In this document: piece after piece, positions 1 to 6,922 of the stretch
How the letters are laid out: each line of letters opens with the position of its first letter
How positions within the stretch are numbered: the first letter of the stretch is position 1
The notes under the pieces: model-generated
Seen by the model: only the letters and a program-made list of their open reading frames with translations
The model's database searches: none
What the model was told of the DNA's origin: nothing
Made by a program: the position numbers and the translations under genes
From: Mycolicibacterium tusciae
GTDB lineage: Bacteria; Actinomycetota; Actinomycetes; Mycobacteriales; Mycobacteriaceae
NCBI RefSeq assembly: GCF_002086795.1
Contig: NZ_MVIM01000014.1
Coordinates: 62,001-126,000, forward strand
Length of the DNA stretch: 64,000 nt
Reading direction: 5' to 3'

Positions 1-198
1 CGACAAGACCTGTCCCAGACCGATGCGGAACTCGACGCGCGCGAGGTTTGAGCCCAGGCAACGGGAAGGCGTATCTGTGTATGCGAACGGCGCAGCCTGG
101 CGGATGACGGAGTAGACGTCGTAGAGGAAATCCTTGTCCTTGAAATCCTCGTGGCGAAGATCCCAGTTCTGCGCGTGCTCCTCTAGCGAATTGGTCAC
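1..198 (-). pseudogene. Cytochrome P450 remnant with an internal deletion (runs off the left edge)
   Basis: The frame opens with GTG at 198, overlapping the stop of the upstream gene (GTGA), and stays open to the window edge (66 codons). Codons 1-43 look like a bacterial P450 N-terminus, ending in PFAYTD. Codon 47 is the Cys of a heme-ligand segment (RCLGSNLARVEFRIGL), typical of mycobacterial CYPs. In an intact P450 these parts are separated by roughly 290 residues, and the Phe-x-x-Gly-x-His/Arg that precedes the Cys is missing. I read this as an in-frame internal deletion that removes the I-helix and ExxR region, so it should not fold as a working P450. The rest lies outside the window. An assembly collapse is an alternative. 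Confidence 0.6.
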
Positions 199-620
199 GG
201 AGCGGCGGCACCTTGTTCCGCAGCCTGCCTGGCCACCCTCTCGTCGTGTATGCGCACCAGTTCGCGCCAACCGATCCGGTTGTACTTGGGCACGGGCTGG
301 ATGCCCCATTCGTCCTGGGCGGTGTCCTTGCCTTCAGCGCCCTCCGGCGGTCCCAGCGGCGGGTACGGCACCTTGCATTCCAGTGCGTCGTCGGAATAGC
401 GCACCTTGAGCAGTTCACTGCAGATCTGGGTGAGGCTCAGAGTCGGGTAGCCGTAGTACACCGCCATGAACGGCAGTGTGAACGCGCCTTCGATGACCAG
501 AGCCACCAGACATACCAAGACCGCGCGTTTGATGTACTTGTGCATCCGCGCGTAGTACGGCGTGGTTCCAGCGGGAAGATCCTCGGCCGTTTCCTCGGTG
601 GCCTCAGGTGTGGTGGTCAC
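195..620 (-). CDS. Single-span membrane protein, 141 aa, unknown family
   Basis: Not recognised. The GTG start at 620 has a strong AAGGAG seven bases upstream. Residues 1-30 are polar and acidic, one membrane span covers about 33-55, and a soluble tail follows with two cysteines (67 and 82), a proline-rich stretch near 85-92 and a basic C-terminus. It lies 21 bp downstream of the 246-aa membrane protein and overlaps the P450 remnant by 4 bp, so it is in the same operon. The constant company of the polytopic protein and NorQ/NorD genes suggests a subunit of one membrane complex; that is inference from context only. Confidence 0.75.
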   Translation of the reverse strand: MTTTPEATEETAEDLPAGTTPYYARMHKYIKRAVLVCLVALVIEGAFTLPFMAVYYGYPTLSLTQICSELLKVRYSDDALECKVPYPPLGPPEGAEGKDTAQDEWGIQPVPKYNRIGWRELVRIHDERVARQAAEQGAAAP

Positions 621-641
621 GATATGTCTCCTTAAACCTGT

Positions 642-1382
642 TCAGTCAGTGAAGATTTCGCGGTTGACCGTGTGCAGATACGGGATCGCGAGGAAGGGGG
701 TGATGTAGAAGATGTCGTAGAGCCACCAGCCGATGACGGGGAACACGACTCCGGCAAAGCGCACGTCGGCGTACATGGTCATGTTGAACACGTAGACACA
801 CCAGATCAGTACGCCCATCCAGCAGGTGATGATCATCCACTGGTGGCCCCAACGCTTCATCTGCAGGAATCCGATCGCCGCGGCGCAGCGCATTGCGAAG
901 ACCGTGAGAATCATCCCGAACACCATGGATTTCTCACCCGGTCCTGCGGCGCCGCCGATCCAGAATTCGTTGTAGTGCCAGAAATAGCCGCCGTCGAACA
1001 TCGCGCCCCAGCCGACCATCAACACCCGGTTGATCAGCGTGTGATTGGCGATGAGGTCCAGGGCCCAGCCGAGCGTGTTGAGCATTCCGTCGATCAGCAC
1101 CAGGTAGCCGATCAAAGTGACGATCATCGGCCGGACCGACAGCCCGGCACGTAACGCTTGTCGCTGCAGCCAGACGCCGCGCATGAAGATGGGGAATCCG
1201 ATCAAGCCGGGGACCCACATCCCCATCAGCGCGGCACCGGCGATCATCCACTTGTCGGCACGACGCTGAGCAAGCCGGGATTCGTCGTGGTGGTCCTCGA
1301 GGCTGATGTTCCCGTCCGGCGCGGGGGCCGACTTGCTGCGCGAAATGCGGTTCAGCAGTGGAAGGTTCACAATTCCCACCAC
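642..1382 (-). CDS. Polytopic membrane protein, 246 aa, candidate catalytic subunit
   Basis: Not recognised. It has about five to six hydrophobic segments (roughly 46-68, 86-108, 120-137, 152-172, 182-202, 208-232) after a polar N-terminus. A Asp130-x5-His136-x2-Glu139 cluster sits at the edge of a membrane segment, with His114 and His180 nearby. All five residues are kept in the second copy at 4646-5377, and the C-terminal halves are nearly identical. I could not align it convincingly with AmoC/PmoC, AlkB or heme-copper oxidase subunits. With NorQ/NorD-type genes in the same operon, an integral membrane metalloenzyme is plausible. Start GTG at 1382; it overlaps the upstream 42-aa gene by 16 bp. 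Confidence 0.8.
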   Translation of the reverse strand: MVGIVNLPLLNRISRSKSAPAPDGNISLEDHHDESRLAQRRADKWMIAGAALMGMWVPGLIGFPIFMRGVWLQRQALRAGLSVRPMIVTLIGYLVLIDGMLNTLGWALDLIANHTLINRVLMVGWGAMFDGGYFWHYNEFWIGGAAGPGEKSMVFGMILTVFAMRCAAAIGFLQMKRWGHQWMIITCWMGVLIWCVYVFNMTMYADVRFAGVVFPVIGWWLYDIFYITPFLAIPYLHTVNREIFTD

Positions 1383-1495
1383 CCTCGTGCGAACGACATG
1401 TAGAGCTGGATGCCGAACATCACTGCCAGGTAACCATAGACGACGATCTGCAGGATGATGAGCGCCTTCTTGCGCTGTCTCTCCTTCTGGTCCAT
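1367..1495 (-). CDS. 42-aa single-span membrane protein
   Basis: A small gene with ATG at 1495 and AAGGAG about ten bases upstream. The product has a very basic N-terminus (MDQKERQRKK), one span at about residues 11-33 and an aromatic C-terminus ending GWWEL. Positive-inside topology would put the N-terminus in the cytoplasm. It follows the NorQ-like gene by 16 bp and its end overlaps the start of the 246-aa protein, consistent with translational coupling. The form resembles small accessory subunits of respiratory or oxygenase complexes; no family was recognised. Confidence 0.7.
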   Translation of the reverse strand: MDQKERQRKKALIILQIVVYGYLAVMFGIQLYMSFARGWWEL

Positions 1496-1511
1496 ATCGG
1501 GTAACTCCTTC

Positions 1512-2315
1512 CTAGTGAGGCGTGCTCGAGCGGTCAGCGTCGGCCAGGCTGGCCACCGCGACTTCACGAAGTCCGTCGGTGATCGCACCGTCGGTGGACA
1601 ATGGTGCGAGGATGCAGGCCTCGGCGGCTTCCAGTTCGGTGGCACCGGCTGCAATCAGTTGCGCGGCGGTGACCAGGACACGGGTGGAGGGTGGCTCGAA
1701 GTGGAAGGCGTCGTCCGCGGTCCGGATGGCAGTGGCGCAGGCGACAAGGCGTTGTGCCGACGTCAGCGCGACAGTGGCCTCGGCGACAATGACCTCGGCT
1801 TCGCGGTCGGCCGGTAGGTACCTCATGGGAAGGGTGACGAACCGTTGGCGGAAGGATGGTTTGAGCTCTTTGAGAGAACTGCGATACGCCGGGTTGTATG
1901 AGCAGACGAGCATGAATGTCTCGGGCGCCTCAACGACTTCGCCCGCTCTATCCAGATAGAGGGACCGGCGATGGTCGGTCAGTGAGTGAAGGATGGCCAA
2001 CGAATCGTGGCGCGCTTCGACCACCTCGTCCAGGTAGCAGATGGAGCCTGACTTGACCGCGCGAGTGAGGGGGCCGTCCGTCCACACCACGTCACCGCCG
2101 GTCACCATGAACCGGCCGACGAGATCCGAACTGGTCAGGTCGTCGTGGCAGCTGATGGTGACCACGGGTCTGCCGAGTAAAAGACCCATGTGTTCCACCA
2201 AACGCGTCTTTCCGCATCCGGTCGGGCCGGTGAGCATGACGGGTAGGCGTTGGTGATAGGCCTGTTCGAACAACTTGACTTCGTTGCCGCTGGAGTAATA
2301 GGTGTCGTCGGTCAT
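1512..2315 (-). CDS. NorQ/CbbQ-type MoxR AAA+ ATPase
   Basis: ATG at 2315 is preceded by GAGGAAG; 267 aa, the usual length of NirQ/NorQ/CbbQ. Walker A is GPTGCGKT (about residues 37-44), Walker B is ICYLDEVVEA, and a sensor-like CSYNPAY segment follows, then the C-terminal CbbQ region. Known relatives are MoxR-class hexameric ATPases that work with a VWA partner to remodel and activate a target: NorQ-NorD for nitric oxide reductase, CbbQ-CbbO for Rubisco. The VWA partner is encoded 22 bp upstream. No norB/norC or Rubisco gene is visible, so the client is probably the adjacent membrane protein. Confidence 0.88.
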   Translation of the reverse strand: MTDDTYYSSGNEVKLFEQAYHQRLPVMLTGPTGCGKTRLVEHMGLLLGRPVVTISCHDDLTSSDLVGRFMVTGGDVVWTDGPLTRAVKSGSICYLDEVVEARHDSLAILHSLTDHRRSLYLDRAGEVVEAPETFMLVCSYNPAYRSSLKELKPSFRQRFVTLPMRYLPADREAEVIVAEATVALTSAQRLVACATAIRTADDAFHFEPPSTRVLVTAAQLIAAGATELEAAEACILAPLSTDGAITDGLREVAVASLADADRSSTPH

Positions 2316-2337
2316 CGCTTCCTCAGGTGTGATTCGG

Positions 2338-3870
2338 TCATGCGGAGACAAGTTCGCGGTGGACGTGGGCCAGCACCCGGGGGAGGTCCTCCACCCGCCG
2401 GATGCGTTGGGAGCGGCGGGGTCCGAAGACCTCGGGCAGCGGGTCGACTCGCGTCGGTCCGACACCGACGTAGTAGATGGAGACGCCGGCGTCGTTGGCC
2501 TCCTCGACCGCATGTGCAGCATCGCCCCATGCGTATCGCCCTTCGTACCCTTCGTCGGAGATCAGGCCATCGCCGATCACGATGAGCAGACGACGCTCGG
2601 ACGGTTGAGCCAGCAGCCGACTCGTCAAGTGGCGCAAAGGTGCTCCGAGTCTGGTGTATCCGCCGGTGGCCAGGCCTAGTCGGCCCGGCGGCACGAACCG
2701 CCGTTCCTCGAAGTCTTTGAGGCAGCTGACCTCGACGCGGTGTCGGGTGTTGCCGGTGAACACGAAGATGCCGTGGCGTTCGCGAGCCAGCGACATCGCC
2801 CTCGACAGGGCATCGGCACAGGCAAGCTCCAGTTTGAAGATCCGCCCGCCGTGCACCCCCAGCGATGAACTGCCGTCCAACAGCAGTGCCGTGGTGACGT
2901 CGCGACTGCTGGGTAGCAGTTCGCGGAAGATTCGCGGTTCGATGGCTTCGCCGGTGGTGAGGTCGATGTAATGGCGCACGTACTGCTCGACGTCGAGGTC
3001 GGAGCCGTCCTCGAGGCGACCTTGCACCGCGCGATGCGTGTGTTCGGAGAACCACTTCCGGAGTTCGGCGGACGCCGGCTCAGTCTGACGGGTGCGGCTG
3101 ACGTGTGAGCGTTCGAGGACGGCAACGTGATCGGGCATGAAACTGTTTGTCCAGGAGTTCCATTCGGGATAGGGAATGCCGGGACGGTGCTCGGGAGTGA
3201 TGTCGAGGTCGTTTTCGTGCGGCCTGCTCGGCGGCGGCAGATTTGGGTTACGCACTCCGCCGTCGCCGCCGACCGGGACCGAGTGCGCCCGCGGCAGGCG
3301 CTTCTGCGTCGTGGTCCAGGGCAACCTGCCGAAGCTGCGGCGCATCTTGTCAGTCAAACCCTGGGGCGCTGTGTAGGCCAGTGGCAACCTGCCCAGCAGT
3401 GGATGAAAACCCAGTGGCTGCCTGACACGCGCCAACGAGACTGCACGGTCGAGCATCTCTTCGCCGTTCATGTCGGGCGATGACACCGGCAGGTCGGGCA
3501 GCGCCCGGCGCGCCGCGCCGAGAAGGCCGGGCCATTGCAACGCGATCCAGCCCAGGGCGACACCCCCTTCGACGAGAGTCAGGGCGCGGAGTTCGCGCGC
3601 AGACAACTCGTTGAGCCGGAACGCAACGAGCCTGTCTTTGGACGGCGAACATTGAAGCGCGATTCCGCAAGTCAGTGTTCGGCGCGTCCAATCGCGCTGT
3701 ATCGGCGGGTACGGGACGTGCACGAAGTCAAGCGTCGAACTCAGGCTGAACTCCCGATGCTGACCGGTCACCAGGCGCACACCCTCGCGCCGCTGGTCGC
3801 TGAGGGCGACAGCGGTCACTGCGCAACTGCGTTCGACCGCCATTGCGTGTGCGTCGGAGAGATCGGTCAT
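2338..3870 (-). CDS. NorD-like von Willebrand factor A domain protein
   Basis: 510 aa from ATG at 3870. The C-terminal third is a VWA domain with a MIDAS motif DGSSS (in LLLDGSSSLG), a conserved Thr in ATGGYTRLG, and the IVIGDG strand. The N-terminal two thirds is poorly conserved and has no membrane span. NorD/CbbO proteins bind the NorQ/CbbQ hexamer and recruit the client enzyme. It is somewhat shorter than typical NorD. It lies between the 34-aa protein (6 bp) and the NorQ-like gene (22 bp), so it is firmly in this operon. Confidence 0.87.
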   Translation of the reverse strand: MTDLSDAHAMAVERSCAVTAVALSDQRREGVRLVTGQHREFSLSSTLDFVHVPYPPIQRDWTRRTLTCGIALQCSPSKDRLVAFRLNELSARELRALTLVEGGVALGWIALQWPGLLGAARRALPDLPVSSPDMNGEEMLDRAVSLARVRQPLGFHPLLGRLPLAYTAPQGLTDKMRRSFGRLPWTTTQKRLPRAHSVPVGGDGGVRNPNLPPPSRPHENDLDITPEHRPGIPYPEWNSWTNSFMPDHVAVLERSHVSRTRQTEPASAELRKWFSEHTHRAVQGRLEDGSDLDVEQYVRHYIDLTTGEAIEPRIFRELLPSSRDVTTALLLDGSSSLGVHGGRIFKLELACADALSRAMSLARERHGIFVFTGNTRHRVEVSCLKDFEERRFVPPGRLGLATGGYTRLGAPLRHLTSRLLAQPSERRLLIVIGDGLISDEGYEGRYAWGDAAHAVEEANDAGVSIYYVGVGPTRVDPLPEVFGPRRSQRIRRVEDLPRVLAHVHRELVSA

Positions 3871-3876
3871 CGATGC

Positions 3877-3981
3877 CTAGAACGTGCCGAGGCTCGAGAA
3901 CATCCAGTACCAGAACCAGATGACGAGTCCGGTCCCGCCCCACGCTGCGACATAGCGAAGGATCTCCCAGATCCAGTCCAT
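3877..3981 (-). CDS. 34-aa tryptophan-rich membrane peptide
   Basis: ATG at 3981 has a near-perfect AAGGAGGT seven bases upstream, stronger than most in the cluster. The product is almost entirely one hydrophobic segment, rich in Trp and Phe (five Trp in 34 residues). It starts 2 bp after the TetR stop and ends 6 bp before the NorD-like start, so it is part of the transcript. It looks like a small membrane subunit or assembly peptide. No homologue recognised; confidence rests on the ribosome-binding site, tight spacing and hydrophobic composition. Confidence 0.65.
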   Translation of the reverse strand: MDWIWEILRYVAAWGGTGLVIWFWYWMFSSLGTF

Positions 3982-3983
3982 TT

Positions 3984-4589
3984 TCAGACCTCCTTGATGA
4001 TGCCGCGGACGGCGGTGTGGACGAGTTTCGTGAGCATGGCGTCGCGCTTGTCGGCGCTGTCCGTGGTGGTCAGTACGCCGTACACGCCGAGCAAAAAAAA
4101 TATTGCGCTGTAGAACGCGTCCACCTCGGGATGCACCGAGCCGTCGCCACGGACCCGCTCGATCTCGCGGACCAGAAGCACGATCACGGGATGATCGGTC
4201 CAATCGTCCGCATGCGGCCGTGTCGGCGAAAAGTGCAGCGCCAGCAGTTCTTTGAAAAGGACCGAACCTACACTCTGCTCGAGCCCTTTGATGATGCCGG
4301 CTATCTCGGTCAATGCCGCAGGCAGATCGTGAGCGCCTTGAAGGAAGCGCTCGAAGTCGGCGGCCATGCGGGCTTCTTCGCGCTGTTCCAACTCGTAAAG
4401 CACATGTTCCTTGCTGGGGAAGTGGAAGAAGAACGTGCCGTGGGCCACTCCCGCTGCGGCGGATATCGCGTTCACATCCGCGCCGGACATTCCCGAGCGC
4501 TTGAACTCGGCGAGGGCAGCGCCGAGTACGCGTTCCCGCGTCTGAAGACGGCGCGCCTCGCGCGTCGTCGCCTTGGCCTGTGACGTCAT
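3984..4589 (-). CDS. TetR-family transcriptional regulator (copy 1)
   Basis: 201 aa from ATG at 4589. The N-terminal helix-turn-helix (about residues 10-60) includes AAAGVAHGTFFFHFPSKEHVL, a standard TetR recognition region. The C-terminal ligand domain is of the AefR/TetR_C type. It is clearly related to the TetR at 5418-6017 (same HTH core and LHFSPTRP/LHFSQTRP segment). It is the first gene of the run leading to NorD, NorQ and the membrane proteins, with a TGACC-AA-AGTCA palindrome 25 bp upstream, so it probably represses its own operon. The effector is unknown. Confidence 0.9.
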   Translation of the reverse strand: MTSQAKATTREARRLQTRERVLGAALAEFKRSGMSGADVNAISAAAGVAHGTFFFHFPSKEHVLYELEQREEARMAADFERFLQGAHDLPAALTEIAGIIKGLEQSVGSVLFKELLALHFSPTRPHADDWTDHPVIVLLVREIERVRGDGSVHPEVDAFYSAIFFLLGVYGVLTTTDSADKRDAMLTKLVHTAVRGIIKEV

Positions 4590-4613
4590 CGTCTGTCTTT
4601 GTATCGAACCTAC

Positions 4614-4625
4614 TGACCAAAGTCA
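4614..4625. promoter_or_regulatory. Candidate TetR operator (TGACCAAAGTCA)
   Basis: An imperfect palindrome TGACC-AA-AGTCA lies just upstream of TetR copy 1. It matches the TGACT-NN-AGTCA consensus of the sites at 5384 and 6065 with one arm mismatch. An AATGAGTCGAGTCATT near-palindrome follows immediately at about 4625-4640. Confidence 0.5.
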
Positions 4626-4645
4626 ATGAGTCGAGTCATTGAAGA

Positions 4646-5377
4646 TCAGTCGGAAAAGATCTCACGGTTCACCGAATGCAGGTAGGGGATCGCGAGAAAC
4701 GGGGTGATGTAGAAGATGTCGTAGAGCCACCAGCCGACGACGGGGAACACGACCCCGGCGTGGCGCACGTCGGCGTACATGGTCATGTTGAACACGTAGA
4801 GGCACCAGATGAGGACGCCCATCCAGCAGGTGACGATCATCCACTGGTGTCCCCACCGCTTCATCTGCAGGAACCCGATCGCCGCCGCGATGCGCATGGT
4901 GAAGACGGTCAGGATCATCCCGACTTCCATGGCCTTCTCGCCGGGACCGGCCGCACCTCCCAGCCAGAGTTCGTTGTAGTGCCAGAAGTAACCGGCGTCG
5001 AACATTGCGCCCCAGCCGTTCAACAGGATTCGCGCCAGGATGGTGTGGTTGGCGACCAGGTCCAAGGCCCATCCGACTGTGTTGATCGCCGCGTCGATGA
5101 TCACCAGATAGCCGAGCAGCGTCACCAGCATGGGGCGCACCGTCAGACCTTCGCGTTGCGCCTTGCGAAGGAGCCATACCCCTCGCAGAAACAGCGGAAG
5201 ACCGAAGACGCCGAGCGCGGCAGTGCCGATCAGCAGGCTGCCGGAGATGAGCCACTTGTCGGCCTGCCGCTGTGCCGCCTGTGATGCCGCCATGTGGTCG
5301 TCAAGGCCACTGCCGACGGGCTTGGTGCTGGTCTTGGCATCACGTTTCCGGCCCAGGTTCAGCGTGGGCAGATTCAT
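4646..5377 (-). CDS. Polytopic membrane protein, 243 aa, second copy of the 246-aa protein
   Basis: Paralogue of the gene at 642-1382, with the C-terminal ~95 residues almost unchanged and a more divergent N-terminus. It keeps the Asp-x5-His-x2-Glu cluster (DAGYFWHYNE), the His of ANHT and the WGHQWM segment. The ATG at 5377 follows a perfect TGACTATAGTCA palindrome at 5384-5395, so it likely has its own repressed promoter; TetR copy 1 lies 57 bp downstream. The strong conservation of the second half suggests a shared active site or shared partner, while the N-terminus may separate substrate or complex preference. Confidence 0.8.
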   Translation of the reverse strand: MNLPTLNLGRKRDAKTSTKPVGSGLDDHMAASQAAQRQADKWLISGSLLIGTAALGVFGLPLFLRGVWLLRKAQREGLTVRPMLVTLLGYLVIIDAAINTVGWALDLVANHTILARILLNGWGAMFDAGYFWHYNELWLGGAAGPGEKAMEVGMILTVFTMRIAAAIGFLQMKRWGHQWMIVTCWMGVLIWCLYVFNMTMYADVRHAGVVFPVVGWWLYDIFYITPFLAIPYLHSVNREIFSD

Positions 5378-5383
5378 GTCGAC

Positions 5384-5395
5384 TGACTATAGTCA
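5384..5395. promoter_or_regulatory. TetR operator, perfect palindrome TGACTATAGTCA
   Basis: A perfect 12-bp inverted repeat ends 7 bp before the ATG of the 243-aa membrane protein, where a repressor would block the promoter or the start of transcription. It shares TGACT-NN-AGTCA with the sites at 4614 and 6065. Confidence 0.6.
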
Positions 5396-5417
5396 ACCAA
5401 GGACAGTAGTCAATCGG

Positions 5418-6017
5418 CTACTTTGCTTCGATGCTGCGCAGCGTCCTCGTCACGTAGTCGTCGATCATCGCGGCCTGGCCGGGCCAGGCGTGGGTCGTCG
5501 TCAACAGCGCATACAGCCCGAGCAGGAAGAACACGGCGCTGTTCATCGGGTTCACATCAGGGTCTACTTCGCCCCGCTTCTGCGCGTGTTCGATCACCTG
5601 TGCGACCTCAACGATCACGGGGTGCTGACGGCTCTCGTCGTTGGGTCTTGTCTGTGAAAAGTGGAGCGCAAGAAAGTCTTTGAACAGCACTACGCCGAGT
5701 CGGCGTTCCAGCCCCATCACCAGCCGCACCGCCTCGCCTAACGTCGATACGAGGTCGTGCTCGGAACCCGTGGCCCGCGCGAGTTGTTTGGCGATGCGTT
5801 CTTCTTCACGCTGCTCGAGTTCGAGCAGTACGTGTTCCTTCGTCGGAAAATGAAAGAAGAACGTGCCGTGAGCGACGCCCGCCGCCGCGACGATCGCGCC
5901 GACGTCGGCCTCGGCCATGCCCGCTCGCTTGAACTCGGCGATCGCCGCACCCATCAAACGCTCACGGGTCTGCAGACGCTTGGCCTCTCGCGCTGAGGGC
6001 CTGTCCACCAATGCCAT
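5418..6017 (-). CDS. TetR-family transcriptional regulator (copy 2)
   Basis: 199 aa from ATG at 6017. The HTH core (AAAGVAHGTFFFHFPTKEHVL) is almost identical to copy 1, so both may bind the same operators; the C-terminal domains differ more and could sense different ligands. The gene is divergent from the SDR at 6120, and the 102-bp gap holds TTGACT-TC-AGTCAA at 6064-6077. A role in controlling the membrane-protein cluster and possibly the SDR operon is inferred. Confidence 0.9.
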   Translation of the reverse strand: MALVDRPSAREAKRLQTRERLMGAAIAEFKRAGMAEADVGAIVAAAGVAHGTFFFHFPTKEHVLLELEQREEERIAKQLARATGSEHDLVSTLGEAVRLVMGLERRLGVVLFKDFLALHFSQTRPNDESRQHPVIVEVAQVIEHAQKRGEVDPDVNPMNSAVFFLLGLYALLTTTHAWPGQAAMIDDYVTRTLRSIEAK

Positions 6018-6063
6018 ACGCCGACTCTACCGTCTTACCGGTCGCCCACGAACGACACTTCTG

Positions 6064-6077
6064 TTGACTTCAGTCAA
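6064..6077. promoter_or_regulatory. TetR operator TTGACT-TC-AGTCAA
   Basis: Six-base perfect arms separated by two bases, in the divergent intergenic region between TetR copy 2 and the SDR gene at 6120. Best extended match of the three TGACT-NN-AGTCA sites. The left arm TTGACT could also act as a -35 element of the plus-strand promoter. Confidence 0.6.
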
Positions 6078-6119
6078 TGAACGTCGTTAGATGAACAGCA
6101 CTCAAAGGAGAGGACGCGG

Positions 6120-6908
6120 ATGGCGCTGGAGCAGTTCGACCTCGCCGGGCAGGTGGCCATCGTCACGGGCGCCGGCAAGGGGGTCGGTCAAGGGATTGCG
6201 AGGGTGCTTGCCGAGGCCGGCGCGACCGTCGTCGGAACAGCACGTACGGAATCCGACATCGTCGGAACGATCAAGGGCATCGAGGCGGACGGCGGCAAGG
6301 GGCTGGCGATCGTCGCAGACGCGATGAGCCGCCCCGACGGGGAGCGTGTCGTGTCGACGGCCATGGAGCAGTTCGGCCGCATCGACATCCTCATCAACAA
6401 TGTCGGCGGTTCGACCTACGCTCGGTTTCTCGACATCACCGACGAGGACTTCCGCCATACCTTCGACTGGTGTGTGACATCGGCCTTCATCATGAGCCAG
6501 CTGTGTGCCCGCCACATGATCGAGGCCGGCCACGGCAATATCGTCAATATCTCCTCGGGCTCAGCGCGTTTCGGAATCCGCGCGCTCACGGCATACTGCG
6601 TCGCCAAGGGTGGCATGGAGGCACTTACCCGAGCGATGGCGCAGGAGCTCGCGCCCAAGATCAGAGTCAACGCGATCGCCCTCGGGTCCTTCGCCACCGA
6701 CGGTCTGCAGGGAAGCCTCGACATGATGCCCGGGTCGCGCGAGAAGATGGAGGAGTCGACACCGCTGCATCGGCTGGGTGACGTGGCCGATCTCGGGCGG
6801 CTGTGCGTTTATCTGTCCACCCGCGACTGCTACGCGACGAACGCTATCTTCCACGTGGACGGCGGCATCGACTCGAACAACTCGCCGCTGCCGATTCCCG
6901 ACTACTGA
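6120..6908 (+). CDS. Short-chain dehydrogenase/reductase
   Basis: 262 aa classical SDR. The cofactor motif is GAGKGVGQG near the N-terminus, an NNVGG segment follows, the catalytic Ser lies in NISSGSARFG and the Tyr-x3-Lys is YCVAK. A good AAAGGAGAGG lies upstream of ATG 6120. It probably oxidises or reduces a hydroxyl/keto group with NAD(P)(H). It is followed at 14 bp by the DapB-like gene, so the two form an operon, controlled from the promoter shared with TetR copy 2. The substrate is unknown. Confidence 0.9.
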   Translation: MALEQFDLAGQVAIVTGAGKGVGQGIARVLAEAGATVVGTARTESDIVGTIKGIEADGGKGLAIVADAMSRPDGERVVSTAMEQFGRIDILINNVGGSTYARFLDITDEDFRHTFDWCVTSAFIMSQLCARHMIEAGHGNIVNISSGSARFGIRALTAYCVAKGGMEALTRAMAQELAPKIRVNAIALGSFATDGLQGSLDMMPGSREKMEESTPLHRLGDVADLGRLCVYLSTRDCYATNAIFHVDGGIDSNNSPLPIPDY

Positions 6909-6922
6909 GCGAGGAACCTCAG

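Noticed and set aside
642..1382. AmoC/PmoC-type copper monooxygenase subunit
   Set aside because: Size and membrane character fit, but the D-x3-H...H metal motif and surrounding sequence of AmoC/PmoC are absent.
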